Origin: Candidatus Aegiribacteria sp.
GTDB lineage: Bacteria > Fermentibacterota > Fermentibacteria > Fermentibacterales > JCC-6
Assembly (NCBI GenBank): GCA_030638185.1
Contig: DAOWFD010000425.1
Location: forward strand, 1 to 5,908
DNA: 5,908 nt
Direction of reading: 5' to 3'
Shown piece by piece: positions 1 to 5,908 of the stretch. Positions within the stretch are counted from its first letter, which is position 1, and each line of letters starts with the position of its first letter. Under the pieces are notes generated by a model. The model had not been told where the DNA came from. It did no database searches and was given only the letters and a program-made list of their open reading frames with translations. A program made the position numbers and the translations under genes.

Positions 1-1
1 T

Positions 2-808
2 GTCTTCGTACCAACTTTCACCCCAACCCGCCTGCCTCCTCCGAGCTATTCAAGTGCGCTGCTTTCAGCGTTTTCTTCGGGGTTGAGCCTTCCACCCGGA
101 GTTTCGCTTGAGGGATTTAAGCAGCAGATTGAACTTCCGGATCGCGATCTGAATGAATCCTCACAGTATGCGTTCAAACTGAGTACTTTTATGCATGGCT
201 TCGACCTTTCCCTCAGTTACTACTATGGACGGTACCATCTTCCGACTCCCAGCTCCATATCGATGTCCGATTCTGTGATAACTCTCATTTATCCGAAAGT
301 TCAAGTCATCGGTGGAGATTTTGCGGGGGCTGTCGGTTCAGTCGGTATCTGGGGAGAAGGAGCAGTGTTCTTCCCTGAAGAAGTCTTGCTCGATATACCC
401 GGACTACCTGCTGAAGAAGTGCTTGATGACGAACCGTACGTTCGCTTTATCGCAGGTTGTGATTACACGTTTGGAAATGGTGTATACGTGAACACACAGG
501 TGCTTCATGGTTTCCTGCATGAGCAAGGCAGGGAAAACCTCAACGACTACTTAACATTTCGTGCAGAACAATGTTTCCTGAACAGCAAACTAACTCTTGT
601 ACCGGCTTCCATCGCGATTTCTGTAAGTGATTGGGATGATCCAACAGAGAATTATGGTCTGGCGTATGTTCCGGAACTGACATACAGACCTGTTGATAAT
701 ATCGAGCTAACCTTCGGCGGTGCTATCCTGCATGGTGAGGGCGAGAACTTATTCAGACAGCTTAATGACCGGGATGAGTTGTTTTTGAAAGCAAGGGCAA
801 GCTTCTAG
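2..808 (+). CDS. Outer-membrane beta-barrel protein, DUF1302-like (5' end outside window)
   Basis: The reading frame is open from base 2 with no stop, so this is the C-terminal 268 residues of a longer protein. The TTG at 83 is internal and not a credible start, because the residues before it (VFVPTFTPTRLP) look like ordinary protein of this family. The visible part has alternating polar/hydrophobic stretches rich in Tyr, Phe and Gly, for example GCDYTFGNGVYVNTQVLHGF and the final KARASF. It ends in phenylalanine, the usual last residue of barrels inserted by the BAM complex. The phrases VGIWGEGAVFFPEE and TYRPVDNIELTFGGAILHGEG resemble DUF1302-type barrels that often sit beside lipid-export genes; this family assignment is from memory and not certain. 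The acyltransferase gene begins 4 nt after the stop, so the two are probably co-transcribed. An outer-membrane channel or lipid-handling role is inference. Confidence 0.7.
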   Translation, partial: VFVPTFTPTRLPPPSYSSALLSAFSSGLSLPPGVSLEGFKQQIELPDRDLNESSQYAFKLSTFMHGFDLSLSYYYGRYHLPTPSSISMSDSVITLIYPKVQVIGGDFAGAVGSVGIWGEGAVFFPEEVLLDIPGLPAEEVLDDEPYVRFIAGCDYTFGNGVYVNTQVLHGFLHEQGRENLNDYLTFRAEQCFLNSKLTLVPASIAISVSDWDDPTENYGLAYVPELTYRPVDNIELTFGGAILHGEGENLFRQLNDRDELFLKARASF

Positions 809-812
809 CAAT

Positions 813-1598
813 ATGAAATTGGCTGAGGAACTTAAAACCATAGCTGCCACTTTATTCTGGTGGCCAATCCTTTTTCTGGATGTTCTATGCTTAGCTCTTC
901 TGGTTTCTATTCTGCCTGACCGCCTCCTGCGCAATGGAGCAGTTCTTCGCGCCGCATCATCGCTGCTCCTGAAAGCAGCAGGTGTCAGACTACAGGTACA
1001 GGGATTTCATAACATCATAAGAGAAAGATCTCAGATTCTTGTGGCTAACCATGAAAGCTGGTTCGATTCATTCATCCTGGCCGCCATACTTCCGATTCCC
1101 GTTACTTTTGTCTCAAAAAAGGAAATGTTTCAAGTACCCGTTTACAATTACATCATGCGCCATCTACGCTTTCTTAGTGTGGACAGAGTAAATCCTCTCA
1201 ATGATCTCAAGGGTATTGATACGATTGCAGCACTTCTTCAATCCCGTCTGTCGCTTGTTGTTTTTCCTGAAGGAGTAATGAGTAATACAGGAAAACTCGG
1301 CTCTTTCAAGAGAGGCGCTGTATACCTTGCAGCGAAAACGAACATACCCATTACGCCGATTGCTCTGATAGGTACAAGGAAGATCAAATCCCAAGGAAGT
1401 CCGTGGATACACTTTGGCATACAGATAAATGTTGTTATCTCGGAACCTGTTGAAGTGGGTGGCCTGAAAAGAGAAGAACAATTGACTGCTATGGAAAATA
1501 TTAAAGCGATAATCGAACGGCATTTGACAGAAACGGAAAGATCCAGGGGGGTTAAGAGCAATCCCGTTGTAGAAGTTGAATACGATGCAATTTGTTAA
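813..1598 (+). CDS. 1-acylglycerol-3-phosphate acyltransferase family protein (PlsC-like)
   Basis: A 261-residue member of the PlsC/LPLAT family, which transfers an acyl chain to a lysophospholipid such as lysophosphatidate at the inner membrane. Residues about 10-34 form an N-terminal membrane helix. Motif I is NHESWFD, with the catalytic HX4D pair at His80 and Asp85. Motif II corresponds to FLSVDR (120-125), motif III to FPEG (151-154), and motif IV to IPITPIALIG (178-187). Motif III is unusual: the common EGTRS is EGVMS here, losing the Thr and the Arg that helps bind the phosphate of the acceptor, so the acceptor may not be plain lysophosphatidate. The ATG at 813 follows the barrel stop by 4 nt. 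The only purine run, AGGG at 794-797, is rather far away, which suggests translational coupling. Length is normal for the family. The family call is firm, the substrate is not. Confidence 0.93.
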   Translation: MKLAEELKTIAATLFWWPILFLDVLCLALLVSILPDRLLRNGAVLRAASSLLLKAAGVRLQVQGFHNIIRERSQILVANHESWFDSFILAAILPIPVTFVSKKEMFQVPVYNYIMRHLRFLSVDRVNPLNDLKGIDTIAALLQSRLSLVVFPEGVMSNTGKLGSFKRGAVYLAAKTNIPITPIALIGTRKIKSQGSPWIHFGIQINVVISEPVEVGGLKREEQLTAMENIKAIIERHLTETERSRGVKSNPVVEVEYDAIC

Positions 1599-2556
1599 CA
1601 ATAACCTGAATTCACCTGGCAAAGTCGGGCTTGCACTGGGAAGTGGTTCAGCTCGCGGATGGTCTCATATCGGTGTAATCCGCGCTTTGGAAGAAGCAGG
1701 AATCACAGTGGATTACATCGCTGGAACAAGTATCGGCGCTCTTGTAGGTGCAGTCTACGCTTCAGGCAGGATCGATTTGCTGGAAGCTGCAGTTCAGCAA
1801 TTCAGCAGGAAACATATACTTTCATTAAGTGACCCTGTGCTCCCGAAATCAGGTCTTATCGATGGGGTGAAAATTGCCGATTTCGTTCACAAGTATGTAC
1901 TCAATAAGCCCATCGAAAAACTTCCTCTTCCACTTGCCATTATTGCAACCGATTTGAATACTGGAGATGAGGTCGTCTTGAAAGCAGGCAACATTGTCGA
2001 AGCTATTCGAGCCAGCATTTCACTCCCCGGAATTTTTAAACCGGTGCGGAAGGGTGACTATCTTCTTGTAGATGGTGGTCTGGTAAATCCGGTCCCCGTG
2101 CGCACTGTTAGAGAAATGGGTGCGGACTTCGTCATAGCGGTTGATCTCAATTGCGATATAGTTCAGAGAAAGCACGATAGATTAACACCACGTGATGGCA
2201 GCAAAGATATTCAAATGGTCGAACAAGAGGTGCACTCCATCTCAGGGAATAGAACAACTACTCTCCTGAACGAGAAGCTTCGTGAAATCAATTTGGCGGC
2301 TGCAGGAAGAATCAAACAGTGGATGGCCAGGGATCCACAACCAAATATCATCGAAGTATTGATGACATCCATCAAAATCATGGAAAGCCAGATAACGACT
2401 GTGAATTTGAGATCCGATCCTCCTGATATGCTGATTCAACCCAAACTGGGCCACATCAACTTCATGGAATTCCATCGGGCAGAGGAAATAATCGCTGAAG
2501 GATACCGGGCAGCCAGTAGTCAGCTTGCATGCTGGCAGGAAAAGAACAGTAAATAA
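1585..2556 (+). CDS. Patatin-like phospholipase (RssA/YchK-like serine hydrolase)
   Basis: A 323-residue patatin-domain protein, a Ser-Asp dyad lipid acyl hydrolase. The glycine-rich oxyanion loop is GSGSARG (19-25), the nucleophile elbow is GTSIG with Ser49, and the catalytic Asp163 lies in VDGGLVNPVP. The stretch ATDLNTGDEV followed by AIRASISLPGIFKPV is typical of the RssA-like bacterial branch. No signal peptide is visible, so it is probably cytoplasmic or membrane-associated. The C-terminal third (about 190-323) has a polar helical insert before the conserved PPDMLIQPKLG segment. The ATG at 1585 is preferred over the in-frame TTG at 1576 because AGAAG (1571-1575) lies 9 nt ahead of it and directly abuts the TTG. 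The gene overlaps the acyltransferase by 14 nt, so the two are likely coupled. Having an acyl transferase and an acyl hydrolase together suggests phospholipid turnover or remodelling; the real substrate is unknown. Confidence 0.92.
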   Translation: MQFVNNNLNSPGKVGLALGSGSARGWSHIGVIRALEEAGITVDYIAGTSIGALVGAVYASGRIDLLEAAVQQFSRKHILSLSDPVLPKSGLIDGVKIADFVHKYVLNKPIEKLPLPLAIIATDLNTGDEVVLKAGNIVEAIRASISLPGIFKPVRKGDYLLVDGGLVNPVPVRTVREMGADFVIAVDLNCDIVQRKHDRLTPRDGSKDIQMVEQEVHSISGNRTTTLLNEKLREINLAAAGRIKQWMARDPQPNIIEVLMTSIKIMESQITTVNLRSDPPDMLIQPKLGHINFMEFHRAEEIIAEGYRAASSQLACWQEKNSK

Positions 2557-2892
2557 AATTATCTGGAATTGCAGTTTGCCATTCTGTCATGAATTACTGT
2601 CTTCATAACTGTTACAATAGAAGTTAGCCCGAGTTAATATTCCTGTATACTCCTGAAACTCCGTTCTATCTTGTCGAGAACATGCTGTCCTGGAAGCACA
2701 CGGATTCAGCGCACATTGCTGATCACCCGTCAGCGAGGATGATCCCGACACTAAAAAGATCCTGACCGCAACCTGGAAACCGTTATTACTTAGTATCTCT
2801 CAACCACCGGTCCTGGCAAAAGCATTCTGCTTCGGATCCCTGGTCTTAGTAATCATGCATCACAGATCGTTCATGTAGTACACTGTTTGCTT

Positions 2893-2907
2893 TCCTGGAA
2901 TACAGGA
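2893..2907. repeat. Short inverted repeat TCCTG-N5-CAGGA upstream of the TonB-family gene
   Basis: Perfect 5+5 palindrome with a 5 nt centre (GAATA), ending 38 nt before the ATG. It could be a regulator half-site pair or a small hairpin in the leader. The arms are too short to separate from chance by eye. Confidence 0.3.
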
Positions 2908-2932
2908 CCACTTTCTGAGGTATAACGGCTGA

Positions 2933-2938
2933 AGGAGG
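2933..2938 (+). promoter_or_regulatory. Strong Shine-Dalgarno of the TonB-family gene
   Basis: AGGAGG, extended to AAGGAGGTT at 2932-2940, with 7 nt to the ATG at 2946. It fixes that start codon and shows that the host uses the usual anti-Shine-Dalgarno sequence. Confidence 0.85.
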
Positions 2939-2945
2939 TTCAAAA

Positions 2946-3599
2946 ATGAGAAGGAAAGCTACAGCAAAAGCGGGAGCCATGGATTATGGGATTTTCTGGG
3001 GGCTTGTACTCCTGATACTGGCGTTTGAGGCTATTCCCGGATCACCGATAGGAAGGTTGGCATCAAGAACAGCAACCGATGAGATTCAGGGATTCGACCC
3101 GGGAGAGCTCTACGAGATTCCCCCTGAAATGCCGGATGAAGACCCAATCGATGTGGATAGGATCATACTAAACGAAATTCCGGATATTGTGCAGCCTGAT
3201 CTTGTTATCAGCACAGCTGTAGATACCGCGGGTCTGGGTCATGCCATTACCGTCAGTATGAACAATCTTACACTGGATGAAACTCCGGATAACTCTATAC
3301 CCGAACCGGGAACTTTCATCCAGCATAGTGTTCAGCCTGTGTGTACTTACAGACCGGTTCCGGAGTATCCGGAAATGGCCAGGCAGGCTGGTGTTGAAGG
3401 AAGAGTGATCTTACAGGTTTTCATTTCCCGCGAAGGCTATCCGGTGGAAGCGCTTGTTATCGACAGTTCCGGACTTGGAAGCATGGATAACGCTGCCATG
3501 GTCTCGATAATGGAAAGCAGCTGGTCACCGGCAAGAAGGGCTGACGGAGTACCGGTTGGAGTTTGGACTTCAGTTGTATACAACTTCGTACTTGAATAG
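2946..3599 (+). CDS. TonB-family energy-transducing protein
   Basis: A 217-residue protein with TonB architecture. It has a short basic cytoplasmic start (MRRKATAK), one hydrophobic anchor at about 14-30, a periplasmic spacer of about 100 residues, and a TonB C-terminal domain at about 132-217. The domain is recognisable from YRPVPEYPEMARQAGVEG, then VILQVFISREGYP, the small-residue turn around SSGLGSMDNAAM, SWSPARRADGVPV, and a final strand VWTSVVYNFVLE. TonB links the ExbB/ExbD motor to outer-membrane receptors; proteins of this kind are common in several copies per genome. The spacer is strongly acidic (GELYEIPPEMPDEDPIDVD) instead of having the usual Pro-Lys and Pro-Glu repeats. Neither exbB/exbD nor a receptor gene is in the window, so the partner is unknown. 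The gene has its own long upstream region and appears to be transcribed alone. Confidence 0.88.
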   Translation: MRRKATAKAGAMDYGIFWGLVLLILAFEAIPGSPIGRLASRTATDEIQGFDPGELYEIPPEMPDEDPIDVDRIILNEIPDIVQPDLVISTAVDTAGLGHAITVSMNNLTLDETPDNSIPEPGTFIQHSVQPVCTYRPVPEYPEMARQAGVEGRVILQVFISREGYPVEALVIDSSGLGSMDNAAMVSIMESSWSPARRADGVPVGVWTSVVYNFVLE

Positions 3600-3604
3600 A
3601 CGGT

Positions 3605-4360
3605 TTACGAGCCTGAAACCAGTGATTCAAAGGTTTTTCTCAGTGAGACCAGGTATTCTGTAAAAGCATCGGACAGGCGTGACCTGGATTCAGGAAGATT
3701 TATTGTTTCCCTGCGCACAATTCTTCCAGGCCGGTGACCAAGCACTATAATCTCTCCGGCCATGAAAACCGCTTCCTCGATGTTATGGGTGACGAAAAGA
3801 ACTGTGGTGGATGCCCTCTTCAAGAGATCCCGGAGGTTTTCCTGCAATTCCTGGCTGGTCCTTGTATCCAGGGAACTGAAAGGTTCGTCCATGAGAAGAA
3901 GATCAGGTTCCATAACAAGAGACCGCGCAAGTGCAGCCCGTTGCTGCATGCCCCCCGAAAGCTGGTGGGGGTATGAGGAAGCAAAGGATGAAAGCCCCAT
4001 CATTTCAAGCATGGATTCTACCTTCTCCCGACGGGTATCCTTAACGATCCTTTTCGCCTTAAGAGGGAACTCTAAATTGGCGAAGATGCTCATCCAGGGA
4101 AAAAGCGCGCCCTGCTGGAAGACGTAACCTATTACCGGTTCTCCGCCATCAGGATGTGACTGAATTCTAACCACGCCGTTATCGGGTTTTTCCAGTCCTG
4201 CAATGGCGCGCAACAGGGTTGTCTTGCCACATCCGGTAGGACCGAGAAAACATAGAAATTCACCTGTTTCCGTTTCAAAAGTAACAGAGTCCAGGGCATG
4301 CACATCTCCGGAGGATTCCCTGTAGGTTTTTGACAGATTGGTCACCTTCAACGCAATCAT
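3605..4360 (-). CDS. ABC transporter ATP-binding protein, nitrate/sulfonate/taurine type
   Basis: A 251-residue ATPase subunit of an importer of the SsuB/TauB/NrtD group. All motifs are intact: Walker A GPTGCGKTT (40-48), Q-loop VFQQGALFPW (80-89), signature LSGGMQQR (134-141), Walker B LLLMDE (154-159), D-loop SSLD (162-165) and the switch His192 in VTHNIEEAV. The FPW after the Q-loop and the GHRPGRIV near the C-terminus are characteristic of this group. The start is set at the ATG at 4360, one base after the permease stop (TGACATG) and 9 nt behind AGGG (4373-4370). A longer frame from 4411 would add 17 residues that are merely the permease end read in another frame. It is the last gene of the importer operon and ends 5 nt from the converging TonB-family gene. 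The substrate cannot be inferred from the ATPase. Confidence 0.96.
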   Translation of the reverse strand: MIALKVTNLSKTYRESSGDVHALDSVTFETETGEFLCFLGPTGCGKTTLLRAIAGLEKPDNGVVRIQSHPDGGEPVIGYVFQQGALFPWMSIFANLEFPLKAKRIVKDTRREKVESMLEMMGLSSFASSYPHQLSGGMQQRAALARSLVMEPDLLLMDEPFSSLDTRTSQELQENLRDLLKRASTTVLFVTHNIEEAVFMAGEIIVLGHRPGRIVRRETINLPESRSRLSDAFTEYLVSLRKTFESLVSGS

Positions 4361-4361
4361 G

Positions 4362-5234
4362 TCATCTTTCCCTGCTTCTAAGAACGAGAGATTTTTCTCC
4401 AATAGATTCAAGACCTTTGGAAAAAAGCGCTCCGATGAACGCTACAATAACAATGCTTGCCAGCATGATATCGTACCTGGACAGCTGGTAGGAGTATCTT
4501 ATCAGGTATCCTATGCCGGAATTGGTTCCAGGAAGCATTTCCGCAGCAATAATAACCATCCAGCATCTTCCGATGCCAAGCTTAAGCCCGTGAAATATAT
4601 CCGGAAGGGCCGAGGGTATGATAACATGCCTGAACGTGAAAAGCCTACCGGCTCCAAGTATCCCAGCAGCTTCCAGATGCATTCTTCGAACACTTCGAAC
4701 ACCCTGAATGGTTCCCAGTATTATTGGAAAGACACCCCCCCAGAAGAGAATGAATATCATTCCGAGCTGCATTTCATTCAGAAGGTTCTTCTGATATCTA
4801 AGGTGTTCTAGACCGAACAGCTGAGAGAATGTTCTCGCCTTGAAGAGGATTATCGAAAGGGGAAGAAGAGCAATGGCGGAAAGGGGTCTTGCCATTTCGA
4901 CCATAAGTGACAGAAATTTCCTTGCATGAAGAGATGCCCCCATAAGAAGTCCGATTGGAATCCCGATAAGTGCCGCAAGTGAGAAGCCCAGAGCGACCCT
5001 TACCAGGCTCACCAGAGTACTCCAGGTCATTGATCCTGTGGAGATCTGATCCTGAAATGGGTGAAATAGTATTGATGTAACTTCCTCTGGAGAGGGCAGG
5101 AGGGTATCCCTCCCACCCCCTGTAACTGCAAACCACCAGACAATCAGCAGGCATGGGATTGCGAATCCAGGTAGATATTTCCAGATCCTGCGCAGTATGC
5201 GTATTGTGGTTTTACCGACTTTACCGGATGAAAT
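4362..5234 (-). CDS. ABC transporter permease, SsuC/TauC type, probable non-standard ATT start
   Basis: The inner-membrane channel subunit of the importer, 290 residues if started at ATT 5234. The first ATG (5030) would give only 222 residues and remove a conserved N-terminus that is plainly encoded upstream in frame: the basic stretch RILRRIWKYLPG, a membrane helix FAIPCLLIVWWFAVTG, and the family motif LLPSPEEVTSILF. No ATG, GTG or TTG occurs in that frame between the stop at 5253-5255 and 5030. The ATT at 5234 lies 7 nt behind GAGGT (5246-5242) and 5 nt after the binding-protein stop, so it is the best candidate. The EAA loop that docks on the ATPase is clear: EAAGILGAGRLFTFRHVIIP, beginning at residue 188. 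A segment of roughly 16 extra residues follows PLSIILF. The membrane-permease call is firm; the exact start is inference. Confidence 0.85.
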   Translation of the reverse strand: MSSGKVGKTTIRILRRIWKYLPGFAIPCLLIVWWFAVTGGGRDTLLPSPEEVTSILFHPFQDQISTGSMTWSTLVSLVRVALGFSLAALIGIPIGLLMGASLHARKFLSLMVEMARPLSAIALLPLSIILFKARTFSQLFGLEHLRYQKNLLNEMQLGMIFILFWGGVFPIILGTIQGVRSVRRMHLEAAGILGAGRLFTFRHVIIPSALPDIFHGLKLGIGRCWMVIIAAEMLPGTNSGIGYLIRYSYQLSRYDIMLASIVIVAFIGALFSKGLESIGEKSLVLRSRER

Positions 5235-5239
5235 TTCAG

Positions 5240-5908
5240 CTACCTCAGATCGTCAGGCATAAGTGAAAATTCGTAAAGGAATGCTGCGTTGGCTTCGTCG
5301 TCTCGCTCAGCAAGAGGCCCTGTAAAAGCTCCCAGGTTCCTCATGTTCTCAACGATTGAAATCATATTGTCGAGCCAGTCTTCCGTCACCTGCATACTGT
5401 AACCGCTGGTTGCCATCGATATTACTTCAACTTCAACAGGATTTCCTATCCATTCCGCCGCGGCGAATGCTGCATCTTCCGGATTAATGTTGATATAGTC
5501 TGTGGCTGCGGCAAAGAGACGGAGAGCTGCGGCAATATCCTCTTGTCGCTCAGCAATAGCTGTCTCTGTCGCGGCAATAGCGCAGCATGGATGGTTCGTG
5601 AAGTTTCCCGGTGGAAGATCAGATAACTCGGCTACGCATTTACCAATACCGGTATGTTCAGCAAGTGCGCATGCAGGATTGTTGGAAACGTACCCGTGAA
5701 TCGTTCCATTCTGGAGAGCCGGATTAAGGTTAGGCTGTCCCTGCGCGTTGAAGAGTAGAATCTCAGAGTCGGGTTCAGGATTACCCTGCATACTCCATTC
5801 GATGCCCTCTTCAGTGAGCGCCGATTCGAAAATAAGCAGAGCTACTGCCTTGGGGCTCTTGTATGCTATTATAAGTGGTTCGTCACTGCTCCTTGCCCAT
5901 TCGATGAA
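5240..5908 (-). CDS. ABC transporter substrate-binding protein, NMT1/SsuA-like (5' end outside window)
   Basis: The frame stays open to the right edge of the window, so 222 C-terminal residues are visible and the signal peptide and first lobe are missing. The ATG at 5791 is internal: the residues before it (EPLIIAYKSPKAVALLIFES) continue the protein. The fold assignment rests on the order of features seen in NMT1/THI5-like and SsuA/TauA binding proteins: NPALQNGTIHGYVSNNP (counting the sites that place the ligand), a NHPCC segment, then EDIAAALRLFAAATDYI and NPEDAAFAAAEWIG, as in their C-terminal helices. It is followed by its permease and ATPase on the same strand with 5 nt and 1 nt gaps, which supports its role as the periplasmic receptor of this importer. 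Four cysteines fall in about 30 residues. Candidate ligands for the wider family include sulfonates, nitrate, pyrimidine precursors and others; I cannot choose among them. Confidence 0.85.
   Translation of the reverse strand, partial: FIEWARSSDEPLIIAYKSPKAVALLIFESALTEEGIEWSMQGNPEPDSEILLFNAQGQPNLNPALQNGTIHGYVSNNPACALAEHTGIGKCVAELSDLPPGNFTNHPCCAIAATETAIAERQEDIAAALRLFAAATDYININPEDAAFAAAEWIGNPVEVEVISMATSGYSMQVTEDWLDNMISIVENMRNLGAFTGPLAERDDEANAAFLYEFSLMPDDLR
5242..5246 (-). promoter_or_regulatory. Ribosome binding site for the permease, overlapping the upstream stop
   Basis: On the minus strand GAGGT runs into the TAG stop of the binding-protein gene. The in-frame ATT at 5234 follows after 7 nt, a normal spacing. 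This site is the main reason for preferring ATT over the later in-frame ATA, CTG or ATG codons. Confidence 0.5.

Larger units (their letters stand above)
2557..2945. other. Non-coding intergenic region (389 nt)
   Basis: This lies between the patatin stop and the TonB-family start. Every frame is broken by stops; the longest ATG frame I read (2682-2765, 27 codons) has no ribosome site. I see no GC-rich hairpin with a T-run after the patatin gene, and no convincing sigma-70 promoter: TACAAT (2613-2618) and TATAAC (2921-2926) resemble -10 boxes but lack a good -35 at proper spacing. The stretch is marked by six copies of TCCTG on the + strand (2641, 2651, 2688, 2760, 2811, 2893), three of CCTGGAA (2689, 2772, 2894), and a short palindrome near the 3' end. 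It presumably carries the promoter of the TonB-family gene. Confidence 0.7.

Noticed and set aside
1164..1622. Long minus-strand open frames opposite the acyltransferase (also 1238-1561)
   Set aside because: They lie antisense to a gene with all PlsC motifs, have no ribosome site and no recognisable protein features.
2682..2765. 27-codon ATG frame in the intergenic region
   Set aside because: It has no ribosome binding site and no recognisable sequence, and is short enough to occur by chance.
2819..2833. Small hairpin AAGCA-TTC-TGCTT as a possible terminator
   Set aside because: The stem has five pairs, is AT-rich and is not followed by a T-run; it is also 260 nt past the patatin stop.
2921..2926. 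TATAAC as a -10 box for the TonB-family gene
   Set aside because: There is no acceptable -35 at 16-18 nt, and a start about 7 nt downstream would fall inside the Shine-Dalgarno.
3734..4127. Two overlapping plus-strand frames opposite the ATPase
   Set aside because: They are antisense shadows of an ATPase with every ABC motif intact.
4361..4411. Seventeen-residue N-terminal extension of the ATPase from an ATG at 4411
   Set aside because: It lies inside the permease coding sequence. The ATG at 4360 has a ribosome site, sits one base after the permease stop and gives the normal family N-terminus.
4338..4811. Plus-strand open frame of 157 codons opposite the permease
   Set aside because: It is antisense to the well-supported permease and its composition is not protein-like; it exists because the permease codons leave stops rare on that strand.
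4798..5154. Minus-strand frame of 118 codons overlapping the permease N-terminus
   Set aside because: It is another frame of the same strand. The permease frame carries the conserved helix and LPSPEEV motif, so this one is a shadow and not evidence of a frameshift.

Overview
The window looks like a fragment of a Gram-negative (diderm) bacterium of moderate GC, probably an uncultured lineage. The support is an outer-membrane beta-barrel fragment ending in phenylalanine, a TonB-type protein with an inner-membrane anchor, and strong purine-rich ribosome binding sites. The TonB C-terminal style and the barrel type recall bacteria around the FCB group, but no marker gene fixes the taxonomy. I see no RNA gene, insertion sequence, CRISPR array or phage gene.

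Left part (2-2556, + strand): three tightly packed genes that read as one operon. They are the 3' end of an outer-membrane barrel gene (DUF1302-like), a PlsC-type lysophospholipid acyltransferase 4 nt later, and an RssA-like patatin phospholipase overlapping the acyltransferase gene by 14 nt. One enzyme adds acyl chains, the other probably removes them, and the barrel sits in the outer membrane, so a shared role in envelope lipid remodelling or transport is a reasonable inference.

Middle (2557-3599): a 389 nt non-coding stretch with no convincing terminator or promoter. It contains an unusual clustering of the pentamer TCCTG and a small palindrome. It is followed by a monocistronic-looking TonB-family gene with a very good Shine-Dalgarno. 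That gene converges on the next operon with only 5 nt between stop codons.

Right part (3605-5908, - strand): an ABC importer of the nitrate/sulfonate/taurine type (SsuABC/TauABC/NMT1 group), in transcription order substrate-binding protein (N-terminus cut by the window edge), permease, ATPase. Gene spacing is operon-like (5 nt and 1 nt). The imported substrate cannot be read from the sequence. The permease is the most curious gene: its conserved N-terminus, including the first membrane helix, is clearly encoded but no ATG, GTG or TTG is available for it. The best-placed initiator is an ATT seven bases behind a GAGGT ribosome site. The binding protein carries a His-Pro-Cys-Cys motif and four cysteines in about 30 residues.

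The window does not reveal a clearly new system. The most checkable oddities are the permease start, the permease loop insertion, the cysteine-rich binding protein and the barrel/acyltransferase/patatin grouping.
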